NCBI GenBank assembly: GCA_020635725.1
Contig: JACJZF010000007.1
Span: forward strand, 62,001-126,000
Origin: Flavobacteriales bacterium
GTDB taxonomy: Bacteria > Bacteroidota > Bacteroidia > Flavobacteriales_F > PHOS-HE28
Length of the DNA stretch: 64,000 bases
Reading direction: 5' to 3'
Shown here piece by piece: positions 54,081-62,373 of this stretch; position 1 is the stretch's first letter, and each line of letters begins with the position of its first letter. The notes under the pieces were generated by a model. It searched no databases. It was not told the origin of the DNA and saw nothing but the letters and a program-made list of their open reading frames with translations. A program made the translations under genes and the position numbers.

Positions 54081-54884
54081 ATGGCCTTCGACAAGAACAG
54101 CAATTCGTTCACCTTCATCTTCGCCACCGTGCTGGTGGTGGTGGTGGGCACCCTGCTGGCGGTGACCTTCCTCGCCCTGAAGCCCGCCTACGATGAGAAC
54201 GTGCGCCGCGAGAAGATGCAGAACATCCTCGCCAGCATGAAGGTGGTGGTGGAGCGCGATGCCGCCCCCGAGAAGTACCAGGAGCTGGTGAAGGAGACCG
54301 TGCTCGTGGACGCCCAGGGGAATCCCGCGGAAGGAGATGCCTTCAGCCTCGATGTGCTGAAGCAGTACAAGGACTGGAAGGCCGGCGTGGTGAAGGCCGA
54401 GCAGATGAAGTACCCCGTGTACAAGGCGAAGGTGGAGGGCAAGGACCTCTATGTGCTGCCGGTGGTGGGCACGGGGCTCTGGGGCCCGATCTGGGGCTAC
54501 CTGAGCGTGGAGAGCGATGGTCGCACCTTCTACGGCAGCGTGTTCGACCACAAGGGTGAGACCCCCGGCCTGGGTGCCGAGATCGCCACGCCCTACTTCA
54601 CGGATCAGTTCCCCGGCAAGACCTTCACCGAGCAGGACGGCAGCTACACGGGCATCCACGTGTACAAAGGCGGCTCGCAGACCACCGACCCGCACGGCGT
54701 GGACGGCATCAGCGGCGGCACCATCACCAGCCAGGGCGTGGATGAGATGCTCATGCGCTCGCTGGCCATCTACGACCAGTACCTCAAATCGGTGTCGGCC
54801 AAGCCCGAGCCGCCGGTAGTGGAGGCACCGCCCGCCGACAGCCTCGCCGCCGATACCACTAACGCCATCACCGTGAACCCATGA
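54081..54884 (+). CDS. nqrC: Na+-NQR subunit C
   Basis: 267 residues: one TM helix (about 8-33, SFTFIFATVLVVVVGTLLAVTFLAL), then a periplasmic flavin domain with WGPIWGYLSVESDG, ETPGLGAEI and the FMN-attachment sequence GVDGISGGTITSQGVDEM, in which Thr after SGG is the predicted flavinylation site by ApbE. Overlaps nqrD by 4 nt. Confidence 0.95.
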   Translation: MAFDKNSNSFTFIFATVLVVVVGTLLAVTFLALKPAYDENVRREKMQNILASMKVVVERDAAPEKYQELVKETVLVDAQGNPAEGDAFSLDVLKQYKDWKAGVVKAEQMKYPVYKAKVEGKDLYVLPVVGTGLWGPIWGYLSVESDGRTFYGSVFDHKGETPGLGAEIATPYFTDQFPGKTFTEQDGSYTGIHVYKGGSQTTDPHGVDGISGGTITSQGVDEMLMRSLAIYDQYLKSVSAKPEPPVVEAPPADSLAADTTNAITVNP

Positions 54885-55555
54885 GCACGGAAACCGCACT
54901 CCCGGTGAAGCCCGCCGAAGGGCTCTTCAGCAAGAAGAACCGCAAGCTGATCACCGATCCGCTGAACGACAATAACCCGATCACCGTGCAGGTGCTGGGC
55001 ATCTGCTCGGCGCTGGCCATCACCGTGAAGGTGCAGAACGCCGTGGTGATGAGCCTGAGCGTGCTGGCCGTGGTGGTGGTGGGCAACATGGTGATCAGCG
55101 CCCTGCGCAACCTGATCCCGGGCCGCATCCGCATCATCGCCCAGCTGGTGATCGCAGCGGGCCTGGTCACGCTCGTGGACATCGTGCTGAAGGCCTACGT
55201 GTACGATGTGAGCAAGCAGGTGGGCGTGTACGTCGGCCTGATCATCACCAACTGCATCCTCATGGGCCGCTACGAGGCCTTCGCCATGGGCAACAAGGTG
55301 TGGCCCAGCGCGCTCGACGGCCTGGGCAACTCGCTCGGCTACGCGTGGATCCTGGTGGCGGTGGCCACCGTGCGCGAGATCACCGGCAACGGCTCGTGGA
55401 TGGGCATGCGCCTGATCCCGGAGAGCTGGTACGCGGCCAACGGTGGCGGCTACTTCAACAATAACATGATGATCCTGCCGCCGATGGCGCTGGTCCTTGT
55501 GGGCATCATCATCTGGATCCAGCGGTCGCGCAATACGAAGTTGATTGAGAGTTGA
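54881..55555 (+). CDS. nqrD: Na+-NQR subunit D
   Basis: 224-residue membrane subunit with six helices; family segments NPITVQVLGICSALAITVKVQNA and RMGRYEAFAMGNKVWPS-type sequence are visible (here LMGRYEAFAMGNKVWPSALDG). Its cysteine (TNC, about 125) lies in the half that binds the intramembrane iron-sulfur cluster with NqrE. Its last codons merge with a GT-rich repeat. Confidence 0.95.
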   Translation: MSTETALPVKPAEGLFSKKNRKLITDPLNDNNPITVQVLGICSALAITVKVQNAVVMSLSVLAVVVVGNMVISALRNLIPGRIRIIAQLVIAAGLVTLVDIVLKAYVYDVSKQVGVYVGLIITNCILMGRYEAFAMGNKVWPSALDGLGNSLGYAWILVAVATVREITGNGSWMGMRLIPESWYAANGGGYFNNNMMILPPMALVLVGIIIWIQRSRNTKLIES

Positions 55556-55632
55556 GGGGTTGGGAGTTGAGGGGTTGGGAGTTGAGGGGTTGAGAGTTGG
55601 GAGTTGAGAGGTTGAGGGTTGGGAGTTGGGAA
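55549..55632. repeat. GT-rich repeats at left of four-helix element
   Basis: 15-bp unit GAGTTGAGGGGTTGG at 55549, 55564 and 55579 (last slightly changed), then degenerate GAGTTGG/GGTTGAG copies to about 55632. It starts inside the nqrD stop region. Confidence 0.8.
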
Positions 55633-55649
55633 AAGGATAACGAACACGA

Positions 55650-56132
55650 ATGGCAACGCTGAAGAGCTTCGAGGAACTGAAATGCTGGCAGGCTTGCCGT
55701 GCTTTCCGGCTCTACGTGCGTGATTTGGTGAAGCGTTTCCCCAAGGAGGAACTCTACCTGATGACCGCCCAATTGAAGCGCTCATCCCGCAGCACCACGC
55801 ACAATATCGCCGAGGGCTTCGGCCGGGACAATGCGCATGACAACGCACGTTTTTGCAGGATGTCTCGAGGCAGCCTCATGGAGGCCTTGGATCAGCTCAT
55901 CGCCGCGAACGACGATGGCATGATCACCGACGAGCAACTCGCGCATGGCCGCGAACTCTTCACCACGGCACGCGCGCTGCTCGAGGGCTACATCGATTAC
56001 TTGACCAAAGCAAAGTCGGACAACATGCTCCGAGAACCGATGGCCAGCTACGGCCTGATAACAGATAAGGGCGGAATGTGGGCCAACACCCAACCTGCAC
56101 CAACGTCCAACACCCAACTGATCGAAGCATGA
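55650..56132 (+). CDS. Four-helix-bundle protein inserted in the nqr operon
   Basis: 160-residue member of the four-helix-bundle (23S rRNA intervening-sequence) family: FEELKCWQACRAFRLYVRDL, TAQLKRSSRSTTHNIAEGFGRDN and FCRMSRGSLMEALDQL. The family, usually near 120 residues, has no agreed function. The last ~15 residues (ANTQPAPTSNTQLIEA) are encoded by the CA-rich repeats on the right. Its stop overlaps the nqrE start by 4 nt (ATGA), so nqrE translation is now coupled to it. Confidence 0.85.
   Translation: MATLKSFEELKCWQACRAFRLYVRDLVKRFPKEELYLMTAQLKRSSRSTTHNIAEGFGRDNAHDNARFCRMSRGSLMEALDQLIAANDDGMITDEQLAHGRELFTTARALLEGYIDYLTKAKSDNMLREPMASYGLITDKGGMWANTQPAPTSNTQLIEA
56083..56118. repeat. CA-rich repeats at right of four-helix element
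   Basis: CCAACACCCAAC occurs at 56083-56094 and 56107-56118, 12 nt apart, in approximate inverted orientation to the left GT-rich units (compare GTTGGGAGTTG). Together they bracket the four-helix gene. Confidence 0.6.
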
Positions 56133-56743
56133 ACCTCGTAAACATCTTCGTCAAGGCGATCTTCATCGAGAACATGATCTTCGCCTACTTCTTGGGCATG
56201 TGCTCGTACCTCGCCGTGAGCAAGACGGTGAAGACGGCCGTGGGCCTGGGAGCCGCGGTGATCTTCGTGCTCGGCGTCACCGTGCCCGTGAACTACCTGC
56301 TGGAGAACTACGTGCTCAAGGCCGGCGCCCTCAGCTGGATCAGCCCTGCCATGGCCGATGTGGACCTGAGCTTCCTGGCCTTCATCATGTTCATCGCCGT
56401 CGTGGCCGCCATCGTGCAGCTGGTGGAGATGGTGGTGGAGAAGTTCGCTCCGGCGCTCTACGGCGCGCTGGGCATCTTCCTGCCGCTGATCGCCGTGAAC
56501 TGCTCGATCCTGGGCGGCGCGCTCTTCATGCAGGAGCGCCAGTACAGCACCATCGCCGAGGCCAGCACCTTCGCGGTGGGCAGCGGCGTGGGCTGGTTCC
56601 TGGCCATCGTGGCCATCGCGGCCATCCGTGAGCGCATCCGGTACAGCGACATTCCCAAGCCGCTCAAGGGCCTGGGCATCACCTTCATCATCACCGGCCT
56701 GATGGGCATCGCCTTCATGGCCTTCATGGGCATCAAGATCTGA
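56129..56743 (+). CDS. nqrE: Na+-NQR subunit E
   Basis: 204 residues, six TM helices, mirror topology to NqrD. MNLVNIFVKAIFIENMIFAYFLGMCSYLAVSK and LPLIAVNCSILGGALFMQERQY are the conserved ends, each with a cysteine (MCS, NCS) of the intramembrane cluster. From the ATG at 56129, which overlaps the four-helix gene stop. Confidence 0.95.
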   Translation: MNLVNIFVKAIFIENMIFAYFLGMCSYLAVSKTVKTAVGLGAAVIFVLGVTVPVNYLLENYVLKAGALSWISPAMADVDLSFLAFIMFIAVVAAIVQLVEMVVEKFAPALYGALGIFLPLIAVNCSILGGALFMQERQYSTIAEASTFAVGSGVGWFLAIVAIAAIRERIRYSDIPKPLKGLGITFIITGLMGIAFMAFMGIKI

Positions 56744-56751
56744 TCACAGCC

Positions 56752-58059
56752 ATGGGTAGCACCATCCTCATCACGCTGGCGGTATTCCTGCTCGTCACCT
56801 TGGCCCTGGTGGGCCTGCTGCTCTTCGCCAAGGCGAAGCTCACCGCCAGCGGACCGGTCACCATCACCGTCAACGGCGAGAAGCAGATCACCGTGAACGC
56901 GGGCAGCAGCTTACTCACCACGCTCAGCGAGCACAAGATCTTCCTGCCCAGCGCCTGCGGCGGAGGCGGCACCTGCGCCATGTGCAAGTGCCAGGTGCTC
57001 GAGGGCGGTGGCGAGATCCTGCCCACCGAGGCGCCCTACTTCAGCCGGCGCGCCATCCAGGACAACTGGCGCCTGGGCTGCCAGGTGAAAGTGAAGCAGG
57101 ACATGGACATCAAGGTGCCCGAGGAGATCTTCGGCATCAAGAAGTGGGAGTGCGAGGTGGTCAGCAACTACAACGTGGCCAGCTTCATCAAGGAATTCGT
57201 GGTGAAGCTGCCGCCGGGCGAGACCCTGCACTTCGAGGCAGGCGGCTACATCCAGATCGACGTGCCCGCGTGCGAGGTCGACTTCAAGGACATCGACATC
57301 ACCGCGCATCCCGAGCTGGTGGCACTGGGCCGCGATCCGATGGACTTCAAGAGCGAGTGGGACAAGTACAAGCTCTGGGACCTGAAGATGAAGAACCCCG
57401 AGCCCATCTTCCGCGCGTACTCCATGGCCAACCACCCCGCCGAGGGCAACATCGTGATGCTGAACATCCGCATCGCCACGCCGCCCTGGGACCGTGCCAA
57501 GAACGGCTGGATGGACGTGAACCCCGGCATCTGCTCGAGCTTCGTCTTCAGCCGCAAGCCAGGCGACAAGGTGACCATCAGCGGTCCCTACGGCGAGTTC
57601 TTCATCAAGGAGACCGGCGCCGAGATGCTCTACATCGGCGGTGGCGCGGGCATGGCCCCCATGCGCTCGCACCTCTTCCACCTCTTCCACACGCTGAAGA
57701 GCGGGCGCAAGGTGACCTACTGGTACGGCGGCCGCAGCAAGCGCGAGCTCTTCTACCTCGACCATTTCAAGGCCATCGAGAAGGAGTTCCCCAACTTCAA
57801 GTTCTTCGTGGTGCTCAGCGAGCCTCACCCCGATGACAACTGGAAGGTGAAGAAGGACGTGAACGATTCCGAGGGCGACGGCTTCACCGGCTTCGTGCAC
57901 CAGGCCGTGATCGACCAGTACCTGAAGAAGCACGAGGCCCCCGAGGACATCGAGTTCTACTTCTGCGGCCCGCCCATGATGAACGCCGCCGTGCTGAAGA
58001 TGTGCGACGACTGGGGCATCCCGAAGGAGAATGTCAGCTTCGACGACTTCGGTGGGTAG
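56752..58059 (+). CDS. nqrF: Na+-NQR subunit F
   Basis: 435 residues, the NADH-oxidising subunit: N-terminal TM (about 3-25), a [2Fe-2S] ferredoxin domain with CGGGGTCAMC (about 69-78) and LGCQV, FAD-binding RAYSMANHP (about 221) and the NADH-site GGGAGMAPMRSHL. It ends FDDFGG as usual. ApbE begins inside or just after it. Confidence 0.96.
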   Translation: MGSTILITLAVFLLVTLALVGLLLFAKAKLTASGPVTITVNGEKQITVNAGSSLLTTLSEHKIFLPSACGGGGTCAMCKCQVLEGGGEILPTEAPYFSRRAIQDNWRLGCQVKVKQDMDIKVPEEIFGIKKWECEVVSNYNVASFIKEFVVKLPPGETLHFEAGGYIQIDVPACEVDFKDIDITAHPELVALGRDPMDFKSEWDKYKLWDLKMKNPEPIFRAYSMANHPAEGNIVMLNIRIATPPWDRAKNGWMDVNPGICSSFVFSRKPGDKVTISGPYGEFFIKETGAEMLYIGGGAGMAPMRSHLFHLFHTLKSGRKVTYWYGGRSKRELFYLDHFKAIEKEFPNFKFFVVLSEPHPDDNWKVKKDVNDSEGDGFTGFVHQAVIDQYLKKHEAPEDIEFYFCGPPMMNAAVLKMCDDWGIPKENVSFDDFGG

Positions 58060-59101
58060 CCGGATCGAACGAATCTTGGAGAAGTCCCGCCGTGTGCGGG
58101 GCTTCTCGTTCTTGGCCTTGGCTTTTATGCTCGGGGCATGCAGCCCGCGCCATCCCCAATGGACCACCTTGAAGGGCGAGGCACAGGGCACCACCTTCAC
58201 GATCAAGTACCTCGATACGCTGGGCCGCGACCTGAGCCTTCCGGTGGACAGCCTCTTCCGCGTGATCGATCACAGCCTCAGCCTGTGGGATAGCACGAGC
58301 ACGGTCACGCGATTCAATGCCGCTGCCGATTCCTTCACCACCGCCGACCGCCACTTCCAAGTGATGCTCGCGCTCTCCCGCCAGCATTGGGGCAGCACCC
58401 GAGGCGCCTTCGATCCTACGGTGCTCCCGCTCGTGCGCGCCTGGGGGCTCGGCAAGCAGGGCCGTGCTGATCTGGACACCACGGCCGTCGACAGCCTGCT
58501 GCAATGCGTCGGCATGCCGCGGATCCGCATACCCGGCAGCTGGGAGCAGACAGCAGATGGCTCGCTCACCTTCAGGAAGAGCGCACCCTGCATCCAGTTC
58601 GACCCCAACGGCATCGCGCAGGGCTACACCGTGGATATGCTCGCCCTCTTGCTGAGGGCGCGTGGCATCGACCGCTTCATGGTGGAGGTAGGAGGGGAGC
58701 TGCGCTCCTCCGGCCGCAACGATCGCGACAGCACGTGGACGATACAGATCGACAAGCCGATCACTGGCGATGAGCATGTGCAGCAGGCCGTGGTGCCGCT
58801 GCATGAGCGGAGCCTGGCCACCAGCGGCAACTACCGGAAGTTCATCGAGGTGGGCGGCAAGCGTTACGGCCACACCATCGACCCGCGCACCGGACGGCCC
58901 GCGATGAACGACCTGCTGAGCGCTTCGGTCATCGCCGACGATTGCGCCACTGCCGATGCCCTGGGCACCGCCCTGATGGTGATGGGCACGGAAGCTGCCA
59001 GGCAATGGCTAGCGGCTCACCCCGAAGTGCAGGGATACCTGATCAGCGATGATGGGCAGGGCGGGTATGCGGTGTGGACGACCGAGGCGTGGCCACGTTA
59101 G
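58031..59101 (+). CDS. apbE: FAD:protein FMN transferase ApbE
   Basis: Attaches FMN to Thr of NqrB and NqrC. 356 residues from ATG 58031; a TTG at 58076 gives a more typical 22-residue lipoprotein signal (lipobox LGAC, Cys at about 58140). Motifs: GTTFTIKYLD, LSLWDSTSTVTRFNA, GAFDPTVLPLVRAWG, IQFDPNGIAQGYTVD, VEVGGELRSSG, HTIDPRTGRP and a late ADDCATADALGTALMVMG. The hairpin at 58079-58107 lies in its 5' region. Confidence 0.93.
   Translation: MSASTTSVGSRIERILEKSRRVRGFSFLALAFMLGACSPRHPQWTTLKGEAQGTTFTIKYLDTLGRDLSLPVDSLFRVIDHSLSLWDSTSTVTRFNAAADSFTTADRHFQVMLALSRQHWGSTRGAFDPTVLPLVRAWGLGKQGRADLDTTAVDSLLQCVGMPRIRIPGSWEQTADGSLTFRKSAPCIQFDPNGIAQGYTVDMLALLLRARGIDRFMVEVGGELRSSGRNDRDSTWTIQIDKPITGDEHVQQAVVPLHERSLATSGNYRKFIEVGGKRYGHTIDPRTGRPAMNDLLSASVIADDCATADALGTALMVMGTEAARQWLAAHPEVQGYLISDDGQGGYAVWTTEAWPR
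58079..58107 (+). terminator. Terminator-like hairpin between nqrF and apbE
   Basis: GAGAAGTCCCGC (58079-58090) and GCGGGGCTTCTC (58096-58107) form a 12-bp stem (one G-U) with a 5-nt loop, 20 nt after the nqrF stop and inside the apbE 5' coding region. No long T-tract follows, so it may act as an attenuator or RNA stabiliser. Confidence 0.5.
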
Positions 59102-59111
59102 CACATTGCTG

Positions 59112-59525
59112 CTAAAAGGCGCGGGCCAGAGCTGAGGGCAGCTCCACTGAAAGACTCGCTTTCTTGAAGCCAGACAGGTCTCGTGTGACCAGCACGTCCA
59201 CGCCGGCCTGCAAAGCGCATTCCTGCTGCACGGCATCCTCGAAATCGGTGATCGGCGAAGCAATCGCGCGGTCGATGCACGCTTCATCCACGGCGGCTAC
59301 GCCGACCAACGGTCGAAGTTTCTGCACGATCCGACGCGCTGCGGCCTGCCCGACCTCCCGACATAGCAGATAGCGAATCGTCGTAAAGCTCAATGAGGAG
59401 ATCCAGAGCGCCAGGGTTTTCTTGTGAGCTGCTTCGAAGAGCGCTTCCGCATCCTCTGCGAAGGGCATCCGATTCGCCAGATAGTCCAGGACAATGTTCG
59501 TGTCCAGCAGCACAGATCGCTTCAC
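59112..59525 (-). CDS. PIN-domain ribonuclease toxin (VapC-like)
   Basis: 137 residues. Catalytic acidic residues of PIN RNases are seen: D8 in LLDTNIVLDYL, Glu near 24-27, D94/D97 in TDFEDAVQ and D116 in VTRDLSGF. It probably cleaves tRNA or rRNA. The start overlaps by 4 nt the antitoxin gene upstream, the usual arrangement. Confidence 0.87.
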   Translation of the reverse strand: MKRSVLLDTNIVLDYLANRMPFAEDAEALFEAAHKKTLALWISSLSFTTIRYLLCREVGQAAARRIVQKLRPLVGVAAVDEACIDRAIASPITDFEDAVQQECALQAGVDVLVTRDLSGFKKASLSVELPSALARAF

Positions 59526-59779
59526 TTGTGCTTTCGAGTCATGTGCTCCGAATAGGCAATGCGATGGTCGAAATCCTTGGGCAGGCTGATTACGCCGCGC
59601 AGGCTGCGGACCTTATCCGAAACCCGCCCGGTTCGTTTGGTGCTTTTTGGAGCACTTCCGAATGCGGAGCGAAGGAAATCCTCCACGATGCGGCTCAGGC
59701 TTGTGCCGTGTTCCTGGGCGTATTCCTTGGCTTCATCAAGGGTGCCTTTGTCGAGCAACAGCGTCAGCTTGGCTTTCAT
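59522..59779 (-). CDS. DUF6364-type antitoxin
   Basis: 85 residues with a ribbon-helix-helix-like N terminus (KLTLLLDKGTLDEAKEYAQEHGTSLSRIVEDFL) and a charged tail that would bind the toxin. Its start lies 6 nt after a near-consensus box CAAATTTG (59785-59792). DNA-binding autorepression is likely. Confidence 0.82.
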   Translation of the reverse strand: MKAKLTLLLDKGTLDEAKEYAQEHGTSLSRIVEDFLRSAFGSAPKSTKRTGRVSDKVRSLRGVISLPKDFDHRIAYSEHMTRKHK

Positions 59780-59846
59780 GCTTGCAAATTTGGTCCACCC
59801 GTGACGTGGGCGAGGTGCAACAGCAGGACCCGGCCTTGATCAAGCC

Positions 59847-60059
59847 TTATCCCGCGACCTCGTCGCGCCGGCACTTCTCCTCGGGCCGGGCCCCGCAGAA
59901 GCCGCAGCCACCACCCTCGGCCTGCACCAAGGGGTTGTTGCTGGCACAGGTCCCCGCGAATTCACCATCCTTCTTCGCCCAGATCTTCACGGCGATGCCA
60001 GCGAAGGCGAGCCCTAAGAGGCCCACGCCCAGCAGCACGGTGATGAGGACGGTGCTCAT
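59847..60059 (-). CDS. Small Cys-rich membrane protein, possible NqrM equivalent
   Basis: 70 residues: one TM helix (about 3-25, TVLITVLLGVGLLGLAFAGIAVKIW), a short basic turn (AKKDGEF) and a cytoplasmic tail with four cysteines (GTCAS, GGCGFCGA, EEKC). Similar short membrane proteins occur near nqr genes in other Bacteroidota. NqrM, needed for cluster insertion in NqrD/E, has the same plan, but no sequence identity can be claimed. -7 box TACCTTTG (minus, 60064-60071) ends 4 nt before the ATG. Confidence 0.7.
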   Translation of the reverse strand: MSTVLITVLLGVGLLGLAFAGIAVKIWAKKDGEFAGTCASNNPLVQAEGGGCGFCGARPEEKCRRDEVAG

Positions 60060-60063
60060 GGCG

Positions 60064-60071
60064 CAAAGGTA
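60064..60071 (-). promoter_or_regulatory. -7 element TACCTTTG before the small Cys-rich gene
   Basis: Exact TAnnTTTG on the minus strand ending 4 nt before ATG 60059; the transcript would be leaderless. Confidence 0.5.
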
Positions 60072-60133
60072 GCGCCGCGCCGGGCTGACCGGTGTCAGGT
60101 GCCAGGACGGCCGAGCCCAGCATCTTCATCAGC

Positions 60134-60661
60134 ATGAGCGACATCAAGTTCCGTCCGCGGTTCAAGTTCCGCACGCCCATGCACCCCGACGAGATCCGTG
60201 ATCGGCTACGCGTGCAGGTGCGCGATGCGAATCCTGCCGGCTACCGCCTCACCGGCAACCTGCCCCACATGGTGCTGCAGCACGCGCCGGATCAGCGGCA
60301 GCCCTGGACCCCGCAGATGGACATCGACCTGGAGATGGAACAGGTTCCCGGCCAGGAGACCTTCACGGTTGTGCGCTGCCTGATCGGTCCCGCGCCAACC
60401 GTTTGGATGGGCTTCATGGGCGCCTACATCCTATTGGCCGTGCTGTCGCTCTTCGCCGTGACCATGGGCGTATCGCAGCGCATGCTGGGTGAATGGCCCT
60501 GGGCCTTGCATGCGACCTGGATCCTGGTGCTGCTCGGCGTGGGCATCTGGTTGCTCGCGCAAGCGGGCAAGCGCTGGGCACGCGAGGAGATGGTGGCGCT
60601 CAAGCGTTTCGTGGATGGAGCCATGGGCTGCGATTGCCTGTCGCTGGCATCGGAGGAATGA
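60134..60661 (+). CDS. Hypothetical protein with two TM helices
   Basis: 175 residues from ATG 60134 (MSDIKFRPRFKFRTPM). N-terminal part with amphipathic strands (DIDLEMEQVPGQETFTVVRCLIGP), then two TM helices (about 96-118 and 128-148) and a charged tail ending in GCDCLSLASEE. No family recognised. The gene sits 24 nt before bshA. Confidence 0.6.
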   Translation: MSDIKFRPRFKFRTPMHPDEIRDRLRVQVRDANPAGYRLTGNLPHMVLQHAPDQRQPWTPQMDIDLEMEQVPGQETFTVVRCLIGPAPTVWMGFMGAYILLAVLSLFAVTMGVSQRMLGEWPWALHATWILVLLGVGIWLLAQAGKRWAREEMVALKRFVDGAMGCDCLSLASEE

Positions 60662-60685
60662 GCGATCAAGCCCGACCTTTGCCCC

Positions 60686-61816
60686 ATGCGGATCGGGATC
60701 GTCTGTTACCCCACCTTCGGGGGAAGCGGCGTGGTGGCCACGGAACTGGGCATGGCGCTGGCTGAGAAAGGGCATGTGGTGCATTTCGTGACCTACGACC
60801 GACCCGTGCGGCTGCGCGACCACCCGAACGTGTTCTACCACGAGGTGCGCGTGAGCGACTACCCGCTCTTCGATTACCAGCCATACGAGCTGGTGCTCAC
60901 GAGCAAGTTGGTGGATGTGGCCCGCTATGAAGGGCTGGACCTGATGCACGTGCACTATGCCATACCGCATGCCAGCGCCGCGTGGATGGCCCAACGGATC
61001 CTGGCCGCGCAGGGGCGTTTCGTGCCCTTCATCACCACCCTGCACGGAACGGATATCACCTTGGTGGGCCGCGATCCCAGCTTCGAGCCGGTGATCACCT
61101 TCAGCATGGAGCGCAGCAATGCGGTCACCGCGGTGAGCGAGAGCCTGAAGCGCGACACCTACACCCACTTCCCGCTCCAGCGCGACATCCGCGTGATCCC
61201 CAACTTCGTGTGCCTCGATACGTACCGTCATACGCCGGATCCGGCGTTGCGAAAGCGATTCGCGCCCAACGGCGAGGCGCTGCTCGTGCACGTCTCGAAC
61301 TTCAGGGCCGTGAAGCGTGTGGGCGATGTGGTGCGCATGTTCAAGTTGCTCCGACAGCGGATGCCGGCCCGCCTGCTGCTGATCGGCGATGGGCCGGAAC
61401 GGCAGCTGATCGAGAACACCTGCCGGCAGGAGGGCACCTGCGACGCCGTGCACTTCCTGGGCAAGATGACGCGTCCGGAGGAAGTGGTGGCCAGCTGCGA
61501 CCTCTTCGTGCTGTCCAGCGAGACGGAGAGCTTCGGTCTGGCGGCCTTGGAGGCCATGGCGTGCGGCGTGCCCGTGGTGAGCAGCGATACCGGCGGACTT
61601 CCCGAAGTGAACGTTCACGGCGAGAGCGGCCTGCTCAACCCGGTAGGCGACATCGAGGCGATGGCCGCGAACGCATACGAGATCCTGAAAGATGAAGAGA
61701 ACCGCGCCCGCTACCGCAAAGGGGCCATGGATCAGGCGAAGCGATTCGACCTGCACAAGGTGCTGCCGCTCTACGAGGCGCTGTACGAGGAGGTGGTGTC
61801 TGAAGTGAAGGCGTGA
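60686..61816 (+). CDS. bshA: N-acetyl-alpha-D-glucosaminyl L-malate synthase BshA
   Basis: First enzyme of bacillithiol biosynthesis (UDP-GlcNAc + malate). 376-residue GT-B glycosyltransferase with MRIGIVCYPTFGGSGVVATELGMALA, the malate-site HYAIPHASAAWMAQ, LHGTDITLVGRD and SSETESFGLAALEAMACGVPVVSSDTGGLPE. BshB and BshC are not in this window. Overlap of one base with the next gene. Confidence 0.93.
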   Translation: MRIGIVCYPTFGGSGVVATELGMALAEKGHVVHFVTYDRPVRLRDHPNVFYHEVRVSDYPLFDYQPYELVLTSKLVDVARYEGLDLMHVHYAIPHASAAWMAQRILAAQGRFVPFITTLHGTDITLVGRDPSFEPVITFSMERSNAVTAVSESLKRDTYTHFPLQRDIRVIPNFVCLDTYRHTPDPALRKRFAPNGEALLVHVSNFRAVKRVGDVVRMFKLLRQRMPARLLLIGDGPERQLIENTCRQEGTCDAVHFLGKMTRPEEVVASCDLFVLSSETESFGLAALEAMACGVPVVSSDTGGLPEVNVHGESGLLNPVGDIEAMAANAYEILKDEENRARYRKGAMDQAKRFDLHKVLPLYEALYEEVVSEVKA

Positions 61817-62373
61817 TGGAGCGGATCGGTCAGTTCGTGAGCGTCGAGAAGAGCGAGGGGCGCACCAGTGTGGCGATCGAGGCGCGGGCCACGGCCGCGC
61901 AGCGCTGGATGCTGGGCCTGTGGATCATCGTGTGGCTCGCAGCGGGTATCGTGGTTCTGATCGAACGGTCGAAGCTTCCGGCAGGCGACCCCGCACGCCA
62001 GTTCATGCTGGCCTTCCTGGCCTTCTGGCTCTACTTCCTCGTGATGATCGGCAAGGCGGCGCTATGGCGCTGGAAAGGGGTGGAGCTCTGGCGCGTGAAG
62101 GATGGCGTGCTCACCGTGAAGGACAGCATCATGGGCTACGGCCGCGCGCGCACCTATTTCGCGGACAACATCCAGAAGCTCGGTCTGCTCAGCGTGGACC
62201 GCACGAGTTGGAAGTGGCAGTGGAACGAGAGCGTATGGGTGATCGGCGGGGAACGCATCGGCTTCGAGCACCTCGGCCGCAAGGTGATCCTGGGCAAGGG
62301 CCTCAGCGAGGATGAGGCACGCAGGCTCGCGACGATCCTGAAAGATGCGCTGCGCGACGCGCGCACGGCCTGA
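61816..62373 (+). CDS. Hypothetical membrane protein, PH-like
   Basis: 185 residues, ATG overlapping the bshA stop by one base. Two TM helices (about 30-50 and 63-84), then a beta-rich domain of about 90 residues with SVWVIGGERIGFEHLGRKVILGKGLSEDEARRLATILKDAL, resembling bacterial PH-like modules. No function assigned. Confidence 0.6.
   Translation: MERIGQFVSVEKSEGRTSVAIEARATAAQRWMLGLWIIVWLAAGIVVLIERSKLPAGDPARQFMLAFLAFWLYFLVMIGKAALWRWKGVELWRVKDGVLTVKDSIMGYGRARTYFADNIQKLGLLSVDRTSWKWQWNESVWVIGGERIGFEHLGRKVILGKGLSEDEARRLATILKDALRDARTA

Noticed and set aside
52707..54899. 730-codon minus-strand frame opposite nqrB and nqrC
   Set aside because: His/Ala/Gly-rich shadow of the nqr genes; no domain, and the plus strand has clear NQR motifs.
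56911..58206. 431-codon minus-strand frame opposite nqrF
   Set aside because: Shadow of nqrF; no recognisable motif.
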